A program made the position numbers and the translations under genes. The notes under the pieces were generated by a model that did not search any database, was not told where the DNA came from, and worked only from the letters and a program-made list of their open reading frames with translations. From Polytrichum commune (taxonomy: Eukaryota > Streptophyta > Polytrichopsida > Polytrichales > Polytrichaceae), in contig OX485806.1 of the NCBI GenBank assembly GCA_950295325.1, forward strand, positions 36,334,001 to 36,398,000: a stretch of DNA of 64,000 bases. The letters run 5' to 3'. Positions 1-11,375 of this stretch are shown here, piece by piece; positions within the stretch are counted from its first letter, which is position 1, and each line of letters opens with the position of its first letter.

Positions 1-1331
1 AGAAGGGGTCATTGTATTTGGGAGAGACTTTGCCATATTCGATGTCATCTTGGGCATCATCATGTAGTACTCTATACTCACCTTGTAGTGGTGGTTCAAT
101 GGCGAAGACAATCTCCCTCGATGATGATGAGGAACCTATTAAATTTTTTTTCACAAAATCATGATGGATCACATAAGTTCGCCATTTGTTCCATATTTTT
201 TTTGATTTTGAAATCATTCAACATGTTAGTCTTCAATAATGAATGCTAACCATTTGAGTTCTACTTCTTCTTTTTTTAAATAAAAAATGTGATGTCCCCT
301 CCCACTTGCATAATTATCCCATTACATGCCAAGGCGGTCACAAAGGTGTTGTGGATCCAACATCAACACCATCACATTGTAGTATGTCGTCCAATTATGA
401 TCATCGCATCTTGTAATTCCTAGATGTCGAGGCAAAGAAGTGTATTGAACATGTTAGTGACAAAGAGGAGGAGGGAATGGAAGACAATAGGGATAGTTTC
501 GGAGTTTCTATGCATGCCTCCACATTGACTACATTGAACGTGTTCATTACTTTGTGGACATTGATATGTGTGAGTAATTCCTCTTGTACTTTCATTCATG
601 TCCAAAAATATCAATTTCAAAATTTTCCACAGTGTTTCCATCAATTCATTTCTCAAACTACATGATTTATAGAAATATAGTCTAGGGCATGCTCAATACT
701 TGGAATGTGGTTGCATTCAAAGAAAATTAAAAAACTGAATGTTGAATCTAACAACAATGTTAAACAAACAAGTTCATATTTATGCCAAAATACCATGGTT
801 ATAGGATACTAATGAATGTATCTCCAAATATATTGCCAACCTCACTGCTCACAAGTTACCACTCATCACTCAACGTTCACATGTTAGCATTCCCCGGTCT
901 TTCAATAACCACAATTGGTGGACACAAATTTATATGTGTATTTTCACCTTTTTTTTTGGTTATCTATGCCTACGAGCATGATTTTATCCATATTACATGT
1001 ATAATCTTATACTATATGCCTTGAACATGACACTCATGTGCAATTCGAGGCCAATACGAGAGAACCCACCACCCAATCAATGACCTTTGAGTCTTGACAC
1101 CCTCTTAGAATTGTCATTTGGAATCGTCACCCCATATTCAAATTCAATTTACACATTCACTCTAATTTTAAACAACTCGACATGTTCTTGAACAACCACA
1201 TATTTCAGTTCAACATCTAAAGACCACCAAAAAAACAAAAAACAAAAACATATTCTAACTAGCTACTCCTTCATGCAAACTTTTCCTCTGTGTCCGTTGG
1301 ATCTTCTCTAATTTTATCAAAGCTATGAGAC
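1..1331. other. Intergenic, no recognisable gene
   Basis: Both strands were scanned. Only short unrelated reading frames are present (longest about 80 codons), without recognisable motifs, splice structure or codon periodicity. The sequence is AT-rich with poly-T and poly-A tracts and is probably decayed repeat DNA. Confidence 0.5.
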
Positions 1332-2399
1332 CACGGGGAGGTCACTCAGTAGGATTTTTGTGTACCACGTGCGGCGGAGGGGTATTTGTTTAGGGGCTAT
1401 TTACCTCCAAGGCACGAATTAAAAGCTCCCTATAATTACATAATATTCTAAAATGGCCTATTTTTTTGTACCCTACCATTACTTATAATGCCCATGTCAT
1501 TGAATTTTTTTGTAGTCTATATTCCTTTTAATTAAAAAATTTGAATTTAAGAATGTATGCAATGCAAAAGTGATGGGAAAAGCATGGCAACAAAAAAATA
1601 TAAAAATTACGTACCATTGCAAAAACCAAGTACAAAAACTTAAAGTGAAAATACAAAAAGAAGACTTAGGATGGAACACAACATGATTGAGTGTGTGTTT
1701 ACAAACACAACAAGATTGTGTGTGTGTTTACAAACACAACACCCGCTCCATAAAAATCCTTTATTCAAAATCACTTTACATGCTAGTGAAGACCAAACCC
1801 ATATAGTGTGAAACACTTTAAGCTTGGTCATGAATTTTATATAGTTCATTCTGTCACAAACTTGGACAGTTGCTCTGAATCATTCCTATCAAGAGTGCAT
1901 CAGATCACGCAGCCTGGCTAAAAAACTCTACACAAGATTGGAGAAGAGGATGACGACAAGCAATCCTAAACCCTAAACACAACGGTGAGGCTCAAATGTT
2001 GTGCACAAACGGGCGCCCTACAATCGGGTTGAAGAGTTTCAAAAGAGAAGGGGAGAAAAACCACCAAGAGAAGTCGGGCATAGAGTTAGGCTTCCAATTT
2101 CATCCATTTTTGGGTGAATGATGAGTAATTTTTCATGCATCCCTCGTGAGGCATGCGTATGAAATTGATTCTACTAAACATACATCCTAAGATCCTTATT
2201 TTCAGCCCCTATATTATTTTTACTAAAAGGGAATGGCCCATATTTTATACCTATCTATTTTACTTGTAATGGGCTTATGTACTTTTAATGGACCCTTCAT
2301 TATTTGGAATTCTTTTATAATTTTTATGTCAAATGATTTTAATCCTCCCTATATTATGCCGCACGTCGTTTTTAAAATGCTCTAAGTGACCTCCCCGTG
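1332..2399. mobile_element. Non-autonomous DNA transposon with 15-bp TIR and 8-bp TSD
   Basis: The element starts with CACGGGGAGGTCACT and ends with its exact reverse complement. It is flanked on both sides by the 8-bp direct repeat TATGAGAC (1324-1331 and 2400-2407). An 8-bp TSD is typical of hAT elements but also lies at the edge of the Mutator range. The 1,068-bp interior has no transposase ORF. It contains a short local repeat of a GTGTGTTTACAAACACAA-type unit at 1690-1740. The perfect TIR and TSD imply a fairly recent insertion. Superfamily assignment is tentative because the TIR does not begin with the usual hAT CAG. Confidence 0.8.
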
Positions 2400-2521
2400 T
2401 ATGAGACTTTCTTCTCATGAATGTATATAGAAGATTGCTATAACGTGTGAGTGGCCGATGAATAAGATTATGGTAGTGGATGAGATGAAAGAGCTCAACA
2501 TCAATGATGGGCCTAAGTTAG

Positions 2522-2965
2522 ATGGTGAAATGCAAGGCACCACGGGCCTTGGCTTGGTGGTTAGAGCTCATGACCCCCAATGAGGAGGTTGTGGGTTCTA
2601 TTCCCCATGCCGGCGTGGTGCTCACCACCTTAGTCCACCCAACTATGGTTGGGGGGTCCTTGGACCTTGTTGTATGGGTACCTCAAAGCCCTTTGGGGGG
2701 ATATCATGTCTGGTATCTTTAAGGCACTAGTGGCTAGCTAGGAACTTATATAGTGCGTCACTATAGTGTCCATCCTCGAAAGGGGAGAGTAGTATTTGTC
2801 CCAATGTCCCCTTGTCCAGTGGGCATCGGGTCATTGGCATTACGAACGGACACTTTATCATGCCGGCCCCTTGCTTTAAAGGGGTTGGAGTTTCTATCTA
2901 ATCTGGTGAAATGCACGCCTACGAAGAAAAGGGTTAAGCACAAGTGCTTTACAATCAAAACTTGC
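2522..2965 (+). mobile_element. tRNA-derived SINE
   Basis: A tRNA-like head is visible at about 2545-2610. An A-box-like TGGCTTGGTGGTTAGAGC is followed about 35 bp later by a B-box-like GGGTTCTATTCCCC, the layout of an internal RNA polymerase III promoter. The downstream body (to about 2965) is non-coding. The B box departs from the GGTTCGANNCC consensus (CTA for CGA), which suggests an old copy. The 3' boundary is uncertain because no clear tail or TSD was found. The open reading frames across this segment are incidental. Confidence 0.55.
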
Positions 2966-4373
2966 ACCACCGATCTCCCCACATGTTGTGGATGGGCAAA
3001 AAGTGACATCTACCAACATGAGTACTATGAAGATGGTGATTGAGGTCAAAGTTATATACTAGGTAGTTGAATAAGGTGTTGGCAAGTGGCTTGATACTCG
3101 ATGACCATGTTCACAACACCTACCATTGGGAAGAGTGAAAAATTGAATCCTATGGAGAGCCCAATGTTTTCTATTTCTATTTTTATTGACACTTACACTG
3201 CAATTAGAAACCCCAAATTGGTGCATTGAGATGATTTAATACGATTAAGCACTACATTTATAAAAATAGTTTTTTATTGCAATGATAGGTGTTGGAAAAC
3301 GAAATCTATGTATTAGGGGCATGGTTTCTACTCCATATCCCAACAAAACAACCCTTTGCCCCCCTCCCAACAAAAGACTTTTTGACTTGTGTATGGCTGT
3401 GACCACTTGAATCTCACTTGGAAATCACATGCCAACACTAATACATATGAAATAGAACGCTCTCTACAACACATACTAAATATAATATGAATGGTGATGT
3501 TACATATGTTGCATACATAATAATACTCAACGCCCATTAATTGTTTAGCGGACTTCGGAATATAATAATCGGATGCTTGAAAAGCTGAGGAGACTCAAAT
3601 TTCTGAGTATCTTACTGTTATATTATGTTGTTAGACGTCGTATATATTTTTGGCTACATTTTTTATATTAACCATTTGGGGATACGTAGTGCCATGACTT
3701 TTTATAAAAAGAAAGAAAGAACAAACGTTGCAATTTGTGATGAGTGCAACATAAATAGATAGCATGTAATCTATATGGAACATGGCAACACTTTGATTCT
3801 AGAAACTAACATTCATTACAACTTCTAAGAAGTTCCAACGGCACTTTGCAATTCCCAACGATAATACATGACAATTGCAATAAGCGGGATAGCAACTACT
3901 TTCATAAAACTTGATTCTCCTTGAGTTTCTAGTTGTGCCTCTTAGAGCCAAAATGACACATTGATGATCACATACTTCAAGTTGATTAGGGCTTGTTTAC
4001 ACTAGTGACCAATGACCATGACCATTGTTTTCAAAATCTCTCATTGTTTGAGAATGAATAGCAGTCCCACTTTGTTTTACACAAGGTCAACACAAGTAGA
4101 AGTGACCATGGGTGAGCATGTTATAAAAAGGATATGAAAGTGACATGACATCCTACATGTCTGGGAATGACTAATGTTTGGCAATCATCCGGATTTTTTG
4201 GCTAGAGAACCCAAATAAGATATCTCAACTGAAATACAAGGTTACCATGTCAGAAGAAAATATCTACATATATTAGTAACCTTTATTTCAAACATTCCAA
4301 TCCTCAAAATCCTCAATGTTGGTCTACGACATGTTTTTTCATTCTCATTTTAAAATGCTACATCCTAGTCTAA
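2966..4373. other. Intergenic, no recognisable gene
   Basis: No coding motif was recognised. Around 3987-4030 there is a GGGCTTGTTTACACTAGTGACC-like stretch resembling the ends of the Harbinger-type MITEs elsewhere in the window, so part of this interval may be a degraded MITE. Confidence 0.4.
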
Positions 4374-4726
4374 GGGCCAGTTCACACTATGGCCAAACTT
4401 CGAGAGGAGAAGCGTTTGGACCAATGAAAATGCAGAAATGTCCAAAGTCCGTCCTCTCGGCCTTCACACTAGAGGCCGCAGTCCAAAGGACGTCACCTCC
4501 AAAAGAGCCTAGGTGGCAGCACTTTTAGGAAGTTATGGCGCCAAGAGTTCGGCCTCTCGAGCAAAGTTTGGGTTGAGCAAAATGCTCGACCCAAACTTCC
4601 GTCGAGAAGCCGAACTTTTTATTATTTTATTATACTTTTTCAGCCCAAAGGCTTCTCCTCTCGACATAGTTTGGTCCAGAAAAGTGACGCTTCTCCTCTC
4701 GACTTGGGCATAGTGTGAACCGGCCC
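4374..4726. mobile_element. PIF/Harbinger-type MITE, 353 bp, copy 1
   Basis: TIRs begin GGGCCAGTTCACACTATGGC on the left, and the reverse complement of the right end begins GGGCCGGTTCACACTATGCC. The element is bracketed by TAA (4371-4373 and 4727-4729), a TWA target duplication as expected for PIF/Harbinger. The interior is rich in the motif TCTCGA near ...GGCCGAA... and has no transposase. A second copy of the same length lies at 55048-55400 in inverse orientation. Confidence 0.88.
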
Positions 4727-5027
4727 TAAGTGTGCTTTACAGTGACCAAGACCGCTAAAAGTGATGTCGATTTCGGTTGGTCACGGTCTTTGGACCACCG
4801 ACCATGGCCACGAGAAACCCTAGATCGAACTCTCTCTTACGGTCTGAGCCTCTCTGCATTTATATCACGCCATTTATTGAACCTTTTAACAGCTTTTAAC
4901 ATGTGTGAGTTAGTGCATTTCAGAGCTTGCTGGTGCCTGCCATATCCCTGTCCTCCGATCCCATGTTTCTTGCTGTAGGCTCACTAGTTCTGTATTTACT
5001 CATACTTGCGCACAGAACCGACAGCTA

Positions 5028-6139
5028 CAGTCTAACCTTGATAATGTCACCCTTGTTAATAGAACACCTTGATATTGTCACCTAAAAGTTTGAAACCGAT
5101 TTTCATAGTGTAAAACTCCCTCGTTATTATCCCTATCACCCTTGATAATGTCACTATTTTTTTCCAAAATCCGTAGTGTAAATGTGATAATACCAAGTAT
5201 GGATGGATTGTATGTGATGGTTGGATGGACAGATTGTAGTAGCCCAAAGGGTCATGCGCCGCCCTTGTGATAAATGCAACGCTATTCTTGGAACTTGATC
5301 GTGCACCAACCCTGAACCATTGATTGTTGATAGCAGTGATGATGAGTCTAAAGTAGTGAAGCTAAGCGATGCACAAAAATATGCTAAAGATGTTTTGAAT
5401 TTTATGGCTAGCCAAGTTCTCAGATTTTCAACACTCTGGAGTTGTTAGGAATGGAAACAATCCATGACAAACTCATTAGAATTGGTGTTGCACATTTAAC
5501 ATCAACAAAACAATGTGACATTAGAAGCTTCTTTGTCTCTACGCTAAATAGGTAGATTAGTGTTGGAAACACTAATGGTCGACGAAAACGCTTAATGTAA
5601 ATTGTCTCTATAGTGTTAGAACACTAAATGTCAACTCTAACATTATTTGTACCAAGTAGTAACTTTAAATATTTACATGAGTGCATTTAGTGTTAGATGA
5701 TATTTTGTAAATCTTGGAATGAAGAATTGAAGGAAGAAGAATATGAGAACCTCGTAAAAGGTATAATTTGTTCAAACCATATTCAAACACTAATTGTAAT
5801 ATCAGCTGAAAATTAGTGTTTTAGGTAACTATTGCATCTAACACTAATCTACCTATTTAGTGTAGTGAGAGGTCTTTACCTGATCTCAATGACACATTAT
5901 GATGTGCTCTTGTTGTTATTCACAATTTTGAATTAGATTTTACATTCAAAAACATTGAAGTCTTGTATTTGTTATTTTATTTTTTACATTGTAATTTTAT
6001 TTTGATTTTCTACCTATTTTTTTGATAATATCACATTATGCACAAATCTTCAAAATGTGACACTATCAAATATGTCACACCTTGTTTATATCACTCTTTT
6101 TGGTGAAACGGATGGTGTGACATTATCAAGGTTAGACTG
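5028..6139. mobile_element. Tigger/pogo deletion derivative
   Basis: Left end CAGTCTAACCTTGATAATGT and right end ACATTATCAAGGTTAGACTG form TIRs flanked by TA (5026-5027 and 6140-6141), the TSD of Tc1/mariner/pogo elements. A remnant at about 5320-5420 on the plus strand reads as the acidic C-terminal tail of a Tigger transposase (KYAKDVLNFMASQ-like), the same sequence that is better preserved on the minus strand at 11785-12042. HTH and DDE regions are absent. A smaller TIR element is nested inside at about 5539-5866. Confidence 0.85.
5539..5866. mobile_element. Nested MITE with CTACRCTAAAT termini
   Basis: Left CTACGCTAAATAGGTAGATT and right AATCTACCTATTTAGTGTAG are near-perfect inverted repeats that continue as TTAGTGT... 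inward. The element lies within the Tigger derivative at 5028-6139, so it inserted later. Termini recall CACTACAC-type ends also seen at 17545, 18611 and 50276. No coding capacity. The TSD is not clear. Confidence 0.7.
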
Positions 6140-6321
6140 TAGTTACAGACAGACTGGTTGGGTTCGAGAAACAATCTGTTCAAACATTCAAGACCTCGGG
6201 AAAATTGCCAATCGATATAGAGGAATTTGGAAGAATATTCCTCAAATCAATAAAGAAAAAAAACGAAAAGATGTCAACATGTAAGTTGGGTTGATATTGG
6301 AAACACTAGGATCTTGATTGA

Positions 6322-6909
6322 GGGCCGTTTCACACTACGGCCGTCCAAGTCGAGAGGTTGTGGGATTGAAAGGCCAAAGTTTGTGGAGAGTCCAATGGAA
6401 TGGGTTGAAAATAATTAATAAAGTATAGGAATTGGAGCCTTCGGTTGGTCATAGTGTGAAGCCTCCAAAGGTCAAGCCCGTAGTCTAAACGTTTGGCCAT
6501 GAATTCCCACAGCCTTTCGACTTGGACAGCCATAGTTTGAAGCCTCCAAAGGCCAAGCCCAAAGTCCAAACCCATCCCATGAAGAAGGAGCATCCCACTT
6601 TACTCTCTGCCCAAAACAACCCCTCCAATCTAACGGCCAAGATCTTTGTCAGTTTTTTTTAATTTTTTATGAGGAAAAATCGACGGCCTATCGACCATAG
6701 TTTGTGTTTCCATTCCTGTCTGACCCAAACTTCCTTCGAAAGTCCGTTGTCTTGGTCAAAAAGTACTGCCATGTAGGCATTTTAAAAAGGGACGGCCTTT
6801 GGACTTTGGCCTCCAGTGTGAAGGATTGAGAGGCCGAATTCTTGGTTTCTTGCAATCTGAGTGGTGGAAATCGACGGCCTCTTGACACTTCAGCCATAGT
6901 GTGATGCCC
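6322..6909. mobile_element. Harbinger-related MITE, long form
   Basis: Left end GGGCCGTTTCACACTACGGC and right end GCCATAGTGTGATGCCC are inverted repeats of the same family as 17568-18130. The interior shares long similarity with that copy (blocks reading CCGTCCAAGTCGAGAGG and CCAAAGGCCAAGCCC). Flanking trinucleotides do not match (TGA, ATT), so the TSD has decayed or the ends were altered. No transposase. Confidence 0.72.
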
Positions 6910-7816
6910 ATTTCGAGTTGGCAACTCATAGTGTTTATTATTGTTGCTCTAGAATGATTAGTGTGGTCCATACTAAATCAGATGTATACTATAACTTAAT
7001 GTGACTAAAGCGCAACTTATGAAATGCATGTCTCCAACACTGCTAATGCAAACTTACATACAAGATAAGTGAGCGTAAAGCAAACATTTTTCCCCTAAAC
7101 AATATTCAATGTATGTCACTTCTTGATTCACATTCTAAAAGATTAAACATACACGCCACATTTCAGAAAGATTTTGACCACTTTTGAGTCAATTGGTTTC
7201 CATTTTAGGTGTATAAGACTACATGACAAGGTGACATAGACAATATATCAAGTGATAACATGACAAGAGGTTTTAGTTGTTCTTTGTAACAGGATAAGGT
7301 ATTGATTTTTCAAGAGCTTGAAAACAACAAATGTGTAGATAAATAACTTAACATTTCTTGCCAAATATTCGTCTTGATTTATCAGATGAAACGAGAGTCT
7401 GGAACAAGGAGAGTTACATATAAATATCAAACTCCATGAGATGTCACATTGGCAAATTCTGTCAAGGTTTTGTGAAGAAACTATTATTTCTTTATGAGAT
7501 TGTTATGGCACAAATCAAACAGAGTTTTGTTTCATTGCCAAAAAAATGTGCTTTTTGAAGAAACTTTTGTGATCAACTTTACTAGGTCTACTCAAGTGTT
7601 GAGTTCATTGTTTAATGCCAACCAAAGTTTACCTACTAGTTGTTGTTTTTGAAAACGTCACGTGACACTTTGGATTTGAAGTTAAACGTCCGATGACACG
7701 TGTCAGACACTCACACACCGCCCCCAATTGTTTTAACATAGTTTAATTTCTGAAGGCTCCCCCTGCCGCGGCAGCCACCACCCTGATTCAAGGGTACCGT
7801 ACCCTTGCTTTTCAGG
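6910..7816. other. Intergenic, no recognisable gene
   Basis: AT-rich sequence with only short frames and no motifs recognised on either strand. The last ~100 bases become GC-rich on approach to the fold-back element at 7817. Confidence 0.45.
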
Positions 7817-8179
7817 CCCTAACATTACCCAACCCAATACTCTTAACTCCGGCGCGGAGTTCGATGCGGCTCCGATGCGGCTCCGGGGAGGTTCGGATGC
7901 CAGCTCCGGTGGGTCCATTTTTCTGGCCCTCCCCGTTTTGGCCCCTTGATGACTTTTTTTGGTTTTTTTTTGCTAAATTTGGGTTCTACGGCCCCAAATT
8001 ACTCTAGGAGGCCCCTTATGAGATCAAGTAAGGCCCCACCCAATCAAAAATAGGGGGCAATTTTTGCCCCAACCCACCCGAACCCACCGGAGCTGGCATC
8101 CGAACCTCCCCGGAGCCGCATCGGAGCCGCATCGAACTCCGCGCCGGAGTTAAGAGTATTGGGTTGGGTAATGTTATCC
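7817..8179. mobile_element. Fold-back MITE with ~100-bp inverted arms
   Basis: Arms of about 100 bp (7817-7918 and 8082-8179) are nearly exact reverse complements. They contain ACTCCGGCGCGGAGTTCGAT near their outer part, and a ~160-bp non-palindromic core lies between them. The perfect 9-bp direct repeat CTTTTCAGG flanks the element (7808-7816 and 8180-8188). A 9-bp TSD suits Mutator-type mobilisation. The core recurs, reversed, in the element at 17153-17410. The ORFs called across the arms are mirror images of each other and are not genes. Confidence 0.85.
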
Positions 8180-9030
8180 CTTTTCAGGTACACCTGCTTG
8201 AGTTTTGTTGACCTTGTCAGAATATGATTGGGTTCGAGCCTCGAGGTATTGAGGCGACCAGTCAGGTATTGAGTTCTGCAAACCTCATGTGCATGGATCT
8301 GCATGGACTAGGGGGAGCAGCTGTTATTTACTGTGGGTTTTCAGAAAATACAAGGGGGGTAATTACGGGGGGTTTAGAAATACCAGGCCTGAAAACCCCC
8401 CTGCGAACCTGTCACAAGCATTTTGGACCTCCCCTCAGTGAGGGCGCGTTTTGTCTTTGTGGTATTCATGTGGCGTTGGCTGAGTTGGCAAACTGTCTCT
8501 TAATAATAATAATAATAATAATAATAAAAACAAGCATTTTGGGTTCAATGAACAACATGATTCAAGTTAATTTGAGACCCCTTTATTAGAATACATAGCA
8601 TATCTACAAACAACATACACTATTCAACAACAACGTCCAAAGAACATATCAACATACAATAATAATATGTAATGATATTAACATCCAACAACAATGATCA
8701 ACAATTCATTACATACAAGAAACAACAACAATGATCAACAATTTATTCATAGCGGGAGTTGAACCTAAAATATCCCATCAACCGGTTGATGGCAGTGGAT
8801 TTATTATTCTATCATATCTAGGTCTTAAAACCTCATACTAGATTTGAGGCCACATCATGATAAAAGAGAAACCTAACATATCATACTACGTACAAAGCTG
8901 AAATTCATCAACTGTTAGAGTCAACCTGTTAGAGTTAATATTCGCTCCTGTTTTTGAACCAATCTAAAGGGCTTGAGACTCCCTAATTAGAACACTGACC
9001 CCAAGAGCTTCAAATACTTGACTAGGCCAA
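8180..9030. other. Intergenic with (AAT)n microsatellite
   Basis: Contains an (AAT)n tract of about eight units near 8500-8525. The rest is AT-rich with AACAACAAT-type low-complexity sequence at 8610-8750. No coding motif recognised. Confidence 0.5.
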
Positions 9031-9387
9031 TCATTGAGAGGGACATCGGTCGATGACAGAAGGCCATCGGTACGCAGGCGACCCCAATTCGGCCAAACTT
9101 GATATGCTTTCATCTGGCATGGAAGACAGAAATTCCAATGCCAACTGAGGAGGCATTGGCTGATGAATGTGTACGCCTACAGCTCCTCTTGCCTGGATAT
9201 TGGGTTGTTGAACCGCCGGAGCTGCTGCACGGGCAGCGTTCACGTTCCCATTGTGTGCAACTCCGCGAGCGCCTGCAGCTCCAACTGCCGGAGCTGCTGC
9301 ACGAGCGACGTTCATGTTGCCATTGTCTGCACCTCCGCGAAGGAATGCAGCTCCTCTCGCCTCTGCTCCACCCATATTTTGATCCAT
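9031..9387 (-). CDS. Hypothetical protein with Ala/Arg-rich repeats
   Basis: A 118-codon frame on the minus strand. Residues about 27-60 contain two copies of an ARAAAPAV motif inside a longer near-repeat rich in Ala, Gly and Asn. The C-terminal part is not repetitive (LALEFLSSMPDESISSLAELG). Further minus-strand frames without stops lie upstream at 9451-9759 and 9789-10025 and could be exons of the same gene, but no convincing splice sites were found. The composition may simply reflect a GC-rich minisatellite. Function is unknown. Confidence 0.25.
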   Translation of the reverse strand: MDQNMGGAEARGAAFLRGGADNGNMNVARAAAPAVGAAGARGVAHNGNVNAARAAAPAVQQPNIQARGAVGVHIHQPMPPQLALEFLSSMPDESISSLAELGSPAYRWPSVIDRCPSQ

Positions 9388-9788
9388 GCTTGATGATCAA
9401 CGTCGGCGCTGCTGGTGATCTGCATGGGCGAGATGAAAATCAGTAATATCTCACCTACTCAATTGCAGATCATTTCGAGAACTCCTTACAAGAGTACAGA
9501 TGTCTAATGTGTAGTTCGAGGGCACAATTAGAATTGTGGTTTCTATTGGAAACGAGCTCATGACAACTCCAACAATGAGATTCAGGTCCACGCAAGGCAG
9601 GGTTACGCACTTCCTCACTCTCAAATATTTGGAATAAGAAGTGGATGTGTTGATCAGCTTGTAACGGACAGTCCGAAAGACAGAAGAGTTCCTGTAGACA
9701 ATATTAATGCAGAGCCCCAATTTAACGAACCACTCTCGGATTATTCTACGACCATTCAAGTTTCACATACTCATGCTTTGTTACAACT

Positions 9789-10025
9789 CTACGAGAACAA
9801 GTTGGTCCGAAGTTTGTTAATGCTAATGGATTGCACTCCTATCTGTTGGGTCGGCCGTCGTGCGCGCCGGGGTTGATCATTTTCCTCAAGGAAGGACCAA
9901 ACCGGGGCACGGCCACAGGAACCTACACGCATGGCGTTCCTTTGGAGCCTCGTCTCAGTGATCTCACTTGGAAATACAAAACACAATACCTGGCGGCTCG
10001 ATCGCCCAAACTTCTCAAGCAACAC
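9789..10025 (-). CDS. Hypothetical reading frame, function unknown
   Basis: A 78-codon minus-strand frame containing a basic stretch (QPRRARRPTQQ). No domain recognised. It lies just upstream, in minus-strand sense, of 9031-9759 and is followed at its 5' side by minisatellite DNA. It could be an exon or a chance frame. Confidence 0.15.
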   Translation of the reverse strand: MLLEKFGRSSRQVLCFVFPSEITETRLQRNAMRVGSCGRAPVWSFLEENDQPRRARRPTQQIGVQSISINKLRTNLFS

Positions 10026-10345
10026 AACCTACTGCCTCACCACAACTCACCCTCCGTTTTCTCCAACGAGCACTGAAGCTGAAGCTTCATATAGACGGAT
10101 CGAATTGACGCGGGCAGGGCTCCACAACCTACTGCCTCACCACAAATCACCCTCCGGTTTCTCCAACGAGCACTGAAGCTCAAGCTTCTCCACAACCTAC
10201 TGCCTCACCACAAATCACCTTCCGTTTTCTCCAACGAGCACATAAGCTGAAGCTTCATATAGACGGATCGAATTGACGCGGGCAGGGCTCCACAACCTAC
10301 TGCCTCACCACAAATCACCCTCCGTTTTCTCCAACGAGCACATAA
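10016..10345. repeat. Minisatellite, ~80-100-bp units
   Basis: The segment CCACAACCTACTGCCTCACC followed by ACAAATCACCCTCCG...TTTCTCCAACGAGCAC occurs four times (about 10020, 10112, 10191 and 10289). Some units also carry an insert with AGACGGATCGAATTGACGCG. Frames running through it are repeat artefacts. Confidence 0.85.
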
Positions 10346-10394
10346 GGTCGTTTCCTGAGGCGGGCAGCATTTCGGCAGGAGGCTCTAGGCCTCC

Positions 10395-10735
10395 TCCAAA
10401 ATAACAGTCTTGTCCTTTAAAATGACAGTCTTGTCCTTTAGTGTACTCCTCATTTCGAAAATGACAGTCCTGTACTCCTCAGAAATGACAGTCTTGTCCT
10501 TTAAAATGACAATCGTATGCTCCTCGAAAATGACAGTCGTATGCTCCTTTAAAATGACAGTCGTATGCTCCTCGAAAATGACAGTCGTATGCTCCTCAAA
10601 AATCACAGTCCTGTCCTCCGTGAAAAATCACCCTCCTGTGAATCACCCTCCGGTGAAATTACCCTCCGGTAAAAATCACAGTCCTGTCCTCCGTGAAAAA
10701 TCACCCTCCTGTGAAATCACCCTCCGTGAAAAATC
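10395..10735. repeat. Short tandem repeats (AAAATGACAGTCGTATGCTCCT type)
   Basis: About nine imperfect units of 20-24 bp of the form AAATGACAGTC + TTGTCCTTTA or GTATGCTCCT run from 10397 to 10620. They are followed by AAATCACCCTCC(T/G)GTG repeats to 10735. The long frames over this interval on both strands follow from repeat length and composition and do not look like a gene. Confidence 0.85.
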
Positions 10736-11375
10736 ACCACTGCCCTCTGTATACTGCTTCGTCAGTATACCCGCTGGTGGCATGCTGTATACTGCTTGGT
10801 CAATATGTTGCTTGGTGCCAGCTGGCTGCATTAAAAGGCGGTGGTGCTTTATACTCTATGCTGTCGGAGACGAATTGCAGTGAGTAGGTGGTGGGAGCCA
10901 CCTTGGGCCAGGTTCCACATTTGCCGCCACTTATCAATGGAAAACGTGCTTGAAGAGCACATTTAAACAAGTTTTGATGATTTATTTTGTGAGTTGTATG
11001 CTCGTATGCTATAATCCCCACTCCAATGGAAAACCAATGTTGGAATTTTAAAGCTTGTTGGTATGTGGTTTGGTGTGGCTTCAAGAACGGACGTCAGAAA
11101 GACATGTCATGAAAGAGATTAGATCACGTGTTCAAATTGTAAACACCATTCTAGACACAGTAATTAACATAATTGAGGGACTTCCATGACCATTTAATGC
11201 ACATGATGATCTTCACTTTCACAATGAATAAGGTATTCAATACGAGTTCCAAAAATTATGAGGAAAAGTCTCTACGCCCTCGATTCAAAACCGCTAACCA
11301 TCTCTTGCTAATCGCATGTTTCGTATCCTTGGAGAAGTAGCTAGCTAGTAAATGTAAACATTTAAGTCCCATGTA
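10736..11375. other. Intergenic, no recognisable gene
   Basis: Contains a short direct repeat GTATACTGCTT(C/G)GTCA (about 10749 and 10787). No coding motif recognised on either strand. Confidence 0.45.

Noticed and set aside
7733-8304. Two proline/arginine-rich frames as genes
   Set aside because: They are mirror translations of the arms of the fold-back element at 7817-8179.
10410-10883. 157-codon frame as a gene
   Set aside because: It is composed of 20-24 bp minisatellite units and has no non-repetitive conserved part.
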